A stretch of DNA of 7,513 nucleotides, from positions 1-7,513 of the forward strand of contig JABMQX010000451.1 in NCBI GenBank assembly GCA_013203085.1, written 5' to 3'. The stretch is from a bacterium. GTDB lineage: Bacteria > Auribacterota > JABMQX01. The translations under genes were made by a program, and so were the position numbers. The notes below the pieces were generated by a model, which saw only the letters and a list, made by a program, of their open reading frames with translations, was not told the origin of the DNA and did not search any database. Below, one piece after another: positions 1-5,645 of the stretch (within the stretch, counting starts at the first letter, position 1; every line of letters begins with the position of its first letter).

Positions 1-83
1 GCGATCGTAAATTAAAGAAAGACTATCTTGCGAATCCACTCACAGAGTCGTTGGAAAACCGGTCTTCTGCGATTTCAGCGACG

Positions 84-150
84 GGGCTACAACATGGCAG
101 TTCAGCGGCGCGCCTATGACGCGTCCGCTGGAGCGCTCTGTTAGCAGCCC
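84..150. repeat. Long imperfect palindrome (hairpin; possible transcription end or attC-like site)
   Basis: The core stem pairs 101-112 with 120-132 (12 pairs including one wobble, one bulged T at 124) around a seven-base loop, CCTATGA. Outside it are an unpaired spacer on each side (94-100 and 133-139), then AAC/GTT pairing (91-93 with 140-142) and GGGCT/AGCCC pairing (84-88 with 146-150). It begins 19 nt past the stop codon of the glycoside hydrolase gene, so it could end or stabilise that minus-strand transcript, but no T-run follows it in that direction. The layout of two paired inner boxes, unpaired central spacers and a GTTAGCA outer box also resembles an integron attC site. The left outer box, CTACAAC, departs from the attC consensus RYYYAAC. 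The palindrome is seen directly; both functions are inference. Confidence 0.5.
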
Positions 151-168
151 ATGCGGCCGTGTGATGTC

Positions 169-1536
169 TTATCTTGTGTGGCGAACCTTCAGCTGATAGT
201 CCTGGCAGAGCTCATCAAGCATCATGGTGACGATCGTACAGGTCATGCCGAGAAACTCAACCCCTAGCTTATTGCCCGACATCGAATCATAATGTTCGCT
301 GATACCATTCTTTATGGCATTGGACAGAGTCTTGTCGGCAATGTCCGCAGCGAGATCATTGTGTCCGTAGATCGCCAGACCGCTGGCTATCTGGTAGTTG
401 GTCGGGGGCCAGACATCCCCACGCCAGAAGCCGTTGGATTTCCAACGCTTGTCCCTGCGGTCAACGGTGGGAACTGGAAGCGGCGTCTGCCAGCTTGGTG
501 TGCGCAGAACCTCCGCCATGCGGTTTGCCATAGATCTTGTTGGAACACCCGCCGTCAGCGGAATCCAGCTTCCAATGGTTGCCACGGGGATCTTCTCCAG
601 AGTGTCGCGTTTGACCGACAGGAAAGTACCTGCCTCTTCATCCCACATGTGCTTACGCATGGCCTCGACCGCCTTGTCGATTCTTGCCTTGCGGCGTGCG
701 GCCATCTCCTTTTTGCCCATGATCTCTGCCAGCCGCATCAGGCTCTGTTCACCAATGACAAGGTAGGACGTGTTTCCCGTCACGCATATATCGCCGTACC
801 ATGCGCCTTCCTTCTCACCCTTGCGAGTCGGGTGGGTTGTCATCTTCAGGCTGTCCATGTTGCATTCGTAATCAAACGTCTCAAATCGCGCATGCTGGGT
901 AATCCCGCTGTAGGCGCCGACAGCCACGAGTCCGATATTGCTCACATCCCGTTCCCGCCAGTACCACTCGTGAAACCGCTCCAGCGGCCCCACGCACTGC
1001 TTGAGGAGTTCCTTGTCCCCGTTCCGCCGATATACACGCTCGACGCCCCAGGCAAGGATCGGAATCTGGGAATAGGCCGGAAACTCGACCCAGTTCTTCC
1101 GGCCGGGTTCTATCATGCAGGGGATCATGTCATGGGCGTAGTCGGGCATCTTATCATTCCAACGCGGCTGAAAATCCCAGTAGTTCTGGAAGACATCGCG
1201 AATCACTTTCTTTTGGCCGGGCAATATGCTCAACAGATCGACAACAAACATCGTGTCCCAGATCCACTGGCCCCGGTAACCTCCACCGGGAGCGATCCAA
1301 CTGTGTTTCAGGGGGCCTTCTGCAGGAAAAACCTTTCCAAGAATGCACTTCCGATAGACTTCTTCAGTTAGCCGGATCACTGCCGGATCTTTCCATTCAA
1401 AGAAAGACTTGATCTCTTCTGTCGTTGGTTCCGCAGCATTGACGCAATTGTCGGATGCGCGGCCCCAAGTAAACAGACCCACGGTACTACCAGCAACAAA
1501 CTTAAGAACCTCACGCCGATTCATAACTCTTCTCAT
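169..1536 (-). CDS. Tat-exported (alpha/alpha)6-barrel glycoside hydrolase, trehalase/GH63-like
   Basis: A 455-residue protein of the six-hairpin glycoside hydrolase clan that includes GH37 trehalases, GH63 and MGH1-type enzymes. It probably releases glucose or mannose units from a glycoside outside the cytoplasm; the substrate cannot be read from sequence. The Tat leader is NRREVLK (residues 6-12) followed by a hydrophobic stretch. Family landmarks are GQWIWDTMF (89-97), NGFWRGDVWPPTNYQ (368-382), the usual W-R-G-x-V-W-P block, and ISEHYDSMSGNKLG (412-425), whose E414 is the likely C-terminal catalytic acid or base. The middle block expected to read like SGxDNSPR is divergent here (SGIT at 210-213, ECNMDS at 224-229), so the second catalytic residue is uncertain; D228 is a candidate. 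The start at 1536 is preceded by AAAGG six bases upstream; an alternative ATG at 1524 would shorten the leader. It is the last gene of the operon. The fold assignment is good, the EC number unknown. Confidence 0.85.
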   Translation of the reverse strand: MRRVMNRREVLKFVAGSTVGLFTWGRASDNCVNAAEPTTEEIKSFFEWKDPAVIRLTEEVYRKCILGKVFPAEGPLKHSWIAPGGGYRGQWIWDTMFVVDLLSILPGQKKVIRDVFQNYWDFQPRWNDKMPDYAHDMIPCMIEPGRKNWVEFPAYSQIPILAWGVERVYRRNGDKELLKQCVGPLERFHEWYWRERDVSNIGLVAVGAYSGITQHARFETFDYECNMDSLKMTTHPTRKGEKEGAWYGDICVTGNTSYLVIGEQSLMRLAEIMGKKEMAARRKARIDKAVEAMRKHMWDEEAGTFLSVKRDTLEKIPVATIGSWIPLTAGVPTRSMANRMAEVLRTPSWQTPLPVPTVDRRDKRWKSNGFWRGDVWPPTNYQIASGLAIYGHNDLAADIADKTLSNAIKNGISEHYDSMSGNKLGVEFLGMTCTIVTMMLDELCQDYQLKVRHTR

Positions 1537-1630
1537 TTTTTGCCTTTCAGGCTGCCTTATCTATCGTTTTCGTCGAATGCTGCTATGCTTGTATTCTGAG
1601 CGCCTGATAGCTCGGCCTCTCCGACCTGCT

Positions 1631-3094
1631 TCAGACGTCTTTCGGCACAACAAACGGTTTCCGATAGGCGCGAGACACCAACTGATTTGCCTCACTGCTG
1701 TATTCGCCGACACATCGCTCTGTCTGCGGGTCGAATTCCAGCATGGGCCCGAGTTTTGCCGGTGTCTTTGTGAGATCGACGTCATTGGCATCGAGGTGGG
1801 CAAGAAACCGTTCGAAGGACTTTGTGAGGTTCCTTTTCCCTTGAATCACCTCGCGGATCTCGCCGCTCGATCTCTCCTTGCCCACGCGGTAGGAGATGTT
1901 TGCCATATGAAGGAGGGCGCAGGATAGATGCCCCTCGATAACGTCCGTGTAGAGGTTCTCGGTCTTTCTCGTCCTCACGACTTCGATGAAATTCTCCTTC
2001 GTTCCGACCCTGTCGTTCTCGAATTTCTTGATGAGGTTGCCGCGGTTGTCGTAGGCCGAACCACTCAGCACATACCCGTCTTCACACCGAACGATGGCTC
2101 CGTACCGTGCCCCATGATAGGTGTCCATGTTGTTCTCCCAGCCACTCTTCTGGAACGCCTTATTCTTGGGCAAGCCCCGCACCTCGAAAATGATGGGTAC
2201 GGGCTCATAATCGAAGAAAGTAATCAGCGTATTTGGCGTTTCGCCGTCATCGTCATAGCCCAAACGCCCGCCGATACTGATCACCCGCCTGGGGAGTTCC
2301 GGTTGCTGTACAGCCCAACGGCACGAGTCCATGAAGTGGATGCCCATGTTTCCCAGATCGCCGTTGCCGGTTTCCCAGTCCCAGTGCCAGTCGTAGTGGA
2401 GGTGTTTCCGCATCAGAGGCGCGAGCGGCGCGGGTCCCGACCACAGGCCGTAATCACAGGAAGCGGGAATCGGCTGCGGGCCGCTCACTTTCCCGATGCT
2501 CATCCGGGGCTTGTAGTTCACCCCATGGACGTATAGCGCCTTGCCCAAGTTTCCCCGTCTCGCGTAGTCAAAGGCTGCCGCAATCGCACCGTTTGACCGT
2601 GTCCCATGGGTGGCCTGTACGACTCGGTGATACTTCTCGGCCGCCTCGACCATCCGGCGGCCCTCGTAAATATTGTGAGAGGCTGGCTTCTGGACGAACA
2701 CATCCTTTCCCGCCTGACACGCCCAGACCGTTATCAGTGCATGCCAGTGGTTCGGCGTGGCGATGCTGATGGCATCAATGCTCTTGTCATCGAGAAGTTT
2801 TCGGACATCCTTGTACGGTGTGACCTGTTCCCCTCGATCCCTGCATTCCTTCACGACCGGCTCCAGATGCGCTGTGTCACAATCACATGCGGCCACTACC
2901 CGTACTCCGGGAATGGCGAGGAAGTCCCTCAGGTCACCCCGGCCCTTGCCACCGATCTTGACGAATGAGCCGAGACCGACAATCCCCATGCGGATGTCGC
3001 TGTTTGCTCCCAGGGCTCGTGACCAGGGAACGGCCGCGGCCACGCCGGCGCATAAGGAGCTCTTCACGAATTTCCTGCGCGATATGCATTTCAT
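1631..3094 (-). CDS. Tat-exported Gfo/Idh/MocA family oxidoreductase
   Basis: A 487-residue NAD(P)-dependent sugar dehydrogenase-like protein. The Tat leader carries SRRKFVK (5-11) and a hydrophobic segment ending near residue 30. The Rossmann nucleotide-binding loop is GIVGLGS (37-43), followed by an acidic strand end DCD (71-73), ATPNHWH (112-118) and the catalytic-lysine motif, which reads QKP (135-137) instead of the common EKP. The substrate-domain block GDLGNMGIHFMD (245-256) carries the conserved H and D. The length fits the large secreted branch of the family. The start is set at 3094 because the Tat leader begins there and GGAG lies eight bases upstream; an in-frame start at 3199 would overlap the preceding gene and put about 35 unrelated residues before the leader. 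It lies 14 nt after the TIM-barrel gene, so translation is probably coupled. By analogy with Zymomonas glucose-fructose oxidoreductase, it may be exported folded with bound cofactor. The substrate is unknown. Confidence 0.9.
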   Translation of the reverse strand: MKCISRRKFVKSSLCAGVAAAVPWSRALGANSDIRMGIVGLGSFVKIGGKGRGDLRDFLAIPGVRVVAACDCDTAHLEPVVKECRDRGEQVTPYKDVRKLLDDKSIDAISIATPNHWHALITVWACQAGKDVFVQKPASHNIYEGRRMVEAAEKYHRVVQATHGTRSNGAIAAAFDYARRGNLGKALYVHGVNYKPRMSIGKVSGPQPIPASCDYGLWSGPAPLAPLMRKHLHYDWHWDWETGNGDLGNMGIHFMDSCRWAVQQPELPRRVISIGGRLGYDDDGETPNTLITFFDYEPVPIIFEVRGLPKNKAFQKSGWENNMDTYHGARYGAIVRCEDGYVLSGSAYDNRGNLIKKFENDRVGTKENFIEVVRTRKTENLYTDVIEGHLSCALLHMANISYRVGKERSSGEIREVIQGKRNLTKSFERFLAHLDANDVDLTKTPAKLGPMLEFDPQTERCVGEYSSEANQLVSRAYRKPFVVPKDV

Positions 3095-3108
3095 TTTTTC
3101 CGCTCCAT

Positions 3109-4014
3109 TTAGAAGGCATTTTGGAGGGCGAGGAACAGGGCCCGATAGTATCGCATCAGACGGATTGGCTCGGGGCTCGCCTTGATCTCGGCGTCGCAAT
3201 ACCCCTTGTAGCCTGCTTCCCGCAGCAGTTCAAAAAGCCTCCGGTACGGGTACGTTTCGCTCGTCAGGTCATGGATGTGAAGATTGCGGATTCGATCCTT
3301 GACCAGATTGAACTTGGCCTCGAAGCCGATGCCCTCGGTGTCAGTTCCGTCACAGTTCCAGTTCATGTAAACGTGTTTACTGCCCGAGTAGTCGATGATT
3401 TTCTTCACGCGGGTTACGTCGTTGGTTCCCTTGCCGTGGTTGCTAACGCGTATTTCCACACCATGATTGTGGGCGAATTCGCCGACTTCGGCAAGAGCCC
3501 GGCCGATCTGTTCCAACGTCTTTTCTTCGGGAATCCCCTTCTCGACCAAGATCGCATTGGGGAACACCCTGATCCCAACCGCTCCGATGTCACGCGCCAG
3601 GAGGGTGTATTCCTTGGTGCCTTCTATGTTCTCGCGGACACTGTTCGAATCCTCATAGTGATACTGGAATGCGCTGGCCAGGCTCAGCTTGAGGCCTGCA
3701 TCGCGAAATATCCGCTTGACGTCCTTACGCTGTGACTTCGTTAGACTCACCTCCACGCCGTGTGCATGTGTTGTTCTTAGTTCGACGTGCTCGAATTTCG
3801 CTTGCGTGCAGTTCTTGATTATCGTACCGATGTCCCAGTCCTTGGCGAGGTTGTAGGTCATCAGCCCAAGGCGAAGCGGCGGCTTGCCCATCCTGGTCCT
3901 ATCCGCAGTCGGCTGGGCGCTCGCAATCCGCCGGTTCGGGGCCACGAGCGTGCCGACGGCGGCTGAGATGGTTGATGTGGCTATGAACTCTCTTCTGGAC
4001 AACCGTCGTGGCAT
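3109..4014 (-). CDS. Tat-exported sugar phosphate isomerase/epimerase-like TIM-barrel protein
   Basis: A 301-residue protein of the xylose isomerase-like TIM-barrel (AP endonuclease family 2) superfamily, whose members isomerise or epimerise sugars or act as lyases using bound divalent metal. The leader has SRREFIA (6-12) and a hydrophobic stretch up to about residue 33, so Tat export is likely. The barrel starts at LRLGLMTYNL (47-56). Probable metal-site and catalytic residues are E78 in VELR, H193 in SNHGKG, the NWNCD segment (218-222), H246 and H248 in LHIHDL, and E276 in CDAEI. The start is well supported by AAAGGAG seven bases before the ATG, the strongest ribosome binding site of the operon. 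It is the first gene of the unit. Pairing with a Gfo/Idh/MocA gene suggests that one enzyme acts on the other's product, for example a keto-sugar. Exact reaction unknown. Confidence 0.87.
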   Translation of the reverse strand: MPRRLSRREFIATSTISAAVGTLVAPNRRIASAQPTADRTRMGKPPLRLGLMTYNLAKDWDIGTIIKNCTQAKFEHVELRTTHAHGVEVSLTKSQRKDVKRIFRDAGLKLSLASAFQYHYEDSNSVRENIEGTKEYTLLARDIGAVGIRVFPNAILVEKGIPEEKTLEQIGRALAEVGEFAHNHGVEIRVSNHGKGTNDVTRVKKIIDYSGSKHVYMNWNCDGTDTEGIGFEAKFNLVKDRIRNLHIHDLTSETYPYRRLFELLREAGYKGYCDAEIKASPEPIRLMRYYRALFLALQNAF

Positions 4015-4021
4015 GTTGTTT

Positions 4022-4028
4022 CTCCTTT
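4022..4028 (-). promoter_or_regulatory. Strong ribosome binding site of the TIM-barrel gene
   Basis: The minus strand reads AAAGGAG seven bases before the ATG at 4014. This supports that start and suggests the first gene of the operon is translated efficiently. Confidence 0.75.
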
Positions 4029-4077
4029 CGTTGCTGGCATTCGATTCAAAACCGAGGCTCGCGACGCACGGAGTGCT

Positions 4078-4106
4078 ACTTTAGTTTGCTTCGGCGGGAA
4101 TTTCAA
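4078..4106 (-). promoter_or_regulatory. Candidate sigma70-type promoter of the three-gene operon
   Basis: On the minus strand TTGAAA (4106-4101; five of six to the -35 consensus) is followed after exactly 17 nt by TAAAGT (4083-4078; four of six to the -10 consensus). This is about 64 nt before the TIM-barrel ATG and would give a leader of roughly 55-60 nt. It overlaps the end of the short reading frame at 4081-4158, which argues against that frame being a working gene. Identified by eye only. Confidence 0.4.
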
Positions 4107-4158
4107 GATCGTAGAGAGTCGCCACCTTTAACGGCGGAAGCGCGAGATTCTCCTTCAT
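4081..4158 (-). pseudogene. Short 25-codon reading frame, probable protein-tail remnant
   Basis: An ATG at 4158 opens 25 codons ending in TAA at 4081. The product contains LALPPLKVATLYDLEIP and has the look of a beta-strand-rich C-terminal tail rather than a free peptide. No ribosome binding site precedes the ATG, and the frame stays open upstream of it to about 4194. It lies downstream, on the same strand, of the GH110/DUF4143 chimera. It could be the surviving tail of the broken glycosidase or of another lost gene. I do not recognise a specific family, and chance coding is possible. Confidence 0.25.
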
Positions 4159-4180
4159 GGGGCGATTAGTTGGCGGAAGT

Positions 4181-4213
4181 GCGCGATTTGGGCCTTAAGG
4201 AGGCCTCTCGCGC
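4181..4213. terminator. Two-part hairpin after the chimeric gene
   Basis: The outer stem GCGCGA/TCGCGC (4181-4186 with 4208-4213) encloses the inner stem GGCCT/AGGCC (4191-4195 with 4201-4205), with loop TAAGG and a small internal loop. It starts about 50 nt after the stop codon of the chimeric frame on the minus strand and lies upstream of the operon promoter, a sensible place for an end of transcription. No T-run follows in the minus-strand direction, so it is not a classic Rho-independent terminator. Confidence 0.35.
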
Positions 4214-4263
4214 GAACCATTGTGGAATGGGAAAGTCTAACCGGCCCAAAGGCGTATTGATGA

Positions 4264-5128
4264 CTACAGTTCTGCAAAAGGCAGGGCTGTGACTCTTGGT
4301 CCGAGCGGCAGGCTGACGTCTCCGGGGTGAACGACATAGCCCGGGGCTGCACGGTCGCCAAGGTCTTTTTGAAAATCCCTAATACCTGAGGCCATGTCTG
4401 GTCGTATTGTGGCGGAAAGTTTTACTTCAATTGGTACGAGCTTCCCGTCAACATCCACTATGATGTCCACCTCCGTCCCGGCAGACGTTCGCCAGAAATA
4501 AACTTGAGGCTCAAGTCTCTTGTGGGTGAGTGCCTTGAAAATCTCGGAGAGGATCGCGGTCTCCATGATCTCGCCGCCCATTCGCCCAGAAGCCGCGTGC
4601 TCCGGGTTACGAAGCCCCACCAGGTAACACAACGTCCCCACATCGGCGACTTCACCTTGGGCCGTCAATGGAATATCCCAGTCGATCGTCACGTTACGAA
4701 TCGTCACACCCTCGCAACGCTCCAGTGTGAACGGCTGCATCCGTCCGTGAAAAACGAACTCGCTCCCCGAGCAGTCAATGGTCAGGCCCTTGCAGTTCTC
4801 AATGAGAATCGCGCACGTCTTCGGATTGTTGTCGTAGCTGTTCGATTCGTAATAGACCTTCTCTTGGGCGTGTTGCGGCCAGAAGTCGTACCGTCCCTTC
4901 GGAAACACGAGCAGAGCGTTCTTCACCGCTCGACACACCTCCAAGGCCTTCCGAACGGCGACTACGGCGTTCTCGGCGGCTATTTGGGTGCACGCCGAAG
5001 TCAGCCACGCTGATGGTCTCAGTCGCTGCCCAGGCCGATACGATGACCAGGTGGACTACCAGGAAGGTTGCCAGGATAGTCCGGTTAGTTTTCTTCTCTC
5101 GACTTGGGGATGCTGTAGATTCGATCAT
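4264..5128 (-). pseudogene. GH110-like alpha-galactosidase remnant, frameshifted and fused to a DUF4143 ATPase tail
   Basis: From ATG 5128 the frame encodes a signal peptide (hydrophobic TILATFLVVHLVIVSAWA, residues 17-34) and the start of a secreted beta-helix protein, ISVADFGVHPNS. Near 4978 the homologous reading moves to another frame, ENAVVAVRKALEVCR then LVFPKGRYDFWP, and continues through GLTIDCSGSEFVFHGRM and VTIRNVTIDWDIP. These are hallmarks of the N-terminal coils of GH110 alpha-1,3-galactosidase-like proteins. Removing one C from the GCCGCCGAG stretch restores one continuous frame. At about 4645 (GEVADV|GTLCYL) the match changes in frame to the C-terminal part of DUF4143/AAA_14 ATPases: LCYLVGL, GGEIMETAILSEIFK, VYFWRTSAGTEVD and LVPIEVKLSATIRP, the last two forming a PD-(D/E)XK-like E-VD...EVK motif, and a natural-looking end ALPFAEL at 4264. 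Most of the GH110 domain, including the later coils that should hold its catalytic aspartates, and the ATPase domain are absent. Almost certainly not functional as either enzyme. Confidence 0.75.
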
Positions 5129-5233
5129 TGGCGAAACGCGCCCTTCGGCGTTTTGGTCTCCGGACTTCCGGCCCGGCTTGGCTTTAGTGCATGAATAGGT
5201 CTCGGTTTTGACACCGCATCGCTCACTCATAAT

Positions 5234-5261
5234 ATTATAAGCAAGCGAACTCCAAATCCAA
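5234..5261 (-). promoter_or_regulatory. Candidate promoter of the GH110-like remnant
   Basis: The minus strand carries a perfect TATAAT (5239-5234), with TTGGAT (5261-5256) 16 nt upstream as a weak -35 box. It lies about 106 nt before the presumed ATG at 5128 and points towards it. The promoter may outlive the gene it served. Confidence 0.4.
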
Positions 5262-5642
5262 TGGAGAGCCACGGCGAGAACGTAATGTATCGCTAAAAGA
5301 AGATCAGCGGAGGACAGCTAAGAGCCACGGACGGCGAAGCTCTGGAGCGAGAAGCTTCGATTGATTGTGTGATCTTGAATCGCATGCGTGAGATGGGGAG
5401 GCCTCTGTCATATCCGGTCCGATAGAATTGTACGTTACGGAGGGACAATACGTCTTGTCTTTGAATCATGCAACAAGCCCACACGACAGGGAACATTGCG
5501 AGATCGACCCAGAAACGTTATACTACTCGAGGATCCGCCGGAACCAGCGGCTGTGCCGGTTCCTGCTGTTGAAACCATGCTCAGCCTGCCGCGAAGGCTG
5601 CTGGCGTCACGGCGCTGGCATAGCCTGAAGAATGGGAGACAA
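5262..5642. other. Non-coding divergent intergenic stretch
   Basis: No reading frame here has a recognisable product; the open frames are short and of odd composition. It separates the minus-strand GH110-like remnant from the plus-strand Kelch gene. It holds a candidate plus-strand promoter and two small hairpins: GGAACC/GGTTCC (5540-5545 with 5558-5563), and CAGCCT/AGGCTG (5582-5587 with 5595-5600). Both hairpins fall in the presumed 5' leader of the Kelch transcript and neither is followed by a T-run. No riboswitch class is recognised. Confidence 0.45.
5496..5524 (+). promoter_or_regulatory. Candidate sigma70-type promoter of the Kelch/oxidoreductase pair
   Basis: TTGCGA (5496-5501; four of six to consensus) is followed after 17 nt by TATACT (5519-5524; five of six). 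It would give a leader of about 115 nt before the Kelch start at 5646 and could drive both the Kelch gene and the oxidoreductase behind it. Confidence 0.4.
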
Positions 5643-5645
5643 ATG

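Noticed and set aside
292..1371. A 359-codon plus-strand open frame opposite the glycoside hydrolase gene
   Set aside because: It has no recognisable domain and shifts abruptly in composition. It is the antisense shadow of a minus-strand gene with clear family motifs.
3091..3108. A five-codon start-stop frame between the TIM-barrel and oxidoreductase genes, its stop overlapping the next ATG
   Set aside because: Too short to be meaningful. It simply arises from the ribosome binding site region ATGGAGCGGAAAAAATGA.
3095..3199. Upstream in-frame extension of the operon oxidoreductase
   Set aside because: It would overlap the end of the TIM-barrel gene and place about 35 unrelated residues before the Tat leader. 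The internal ATG at 3094 has a good ribosome binding site.
2965..3735. A 256-codon plus-strand frame spanning the junction of two minus-strand genes
   Set aside because: It crosses two well-supported genes on the other strand, shows no domain and has no convincing ribosome binding site.
5265..5330. Ten-base repeat AGAGCCACGG at 5265 and 5321
   Set aside because: Short, only two copies, with no inverted ends or flanking element. It is not evidence of an insertion sequence.
5428..5628. A 66-codon plus-strand frame in the intergenic region beginning at a TTG
   Set aside because: No ribosome binding site in front of the TTG and no recognisable product. It overlaps the candidate promoter and hairpins of the Kelch leader.
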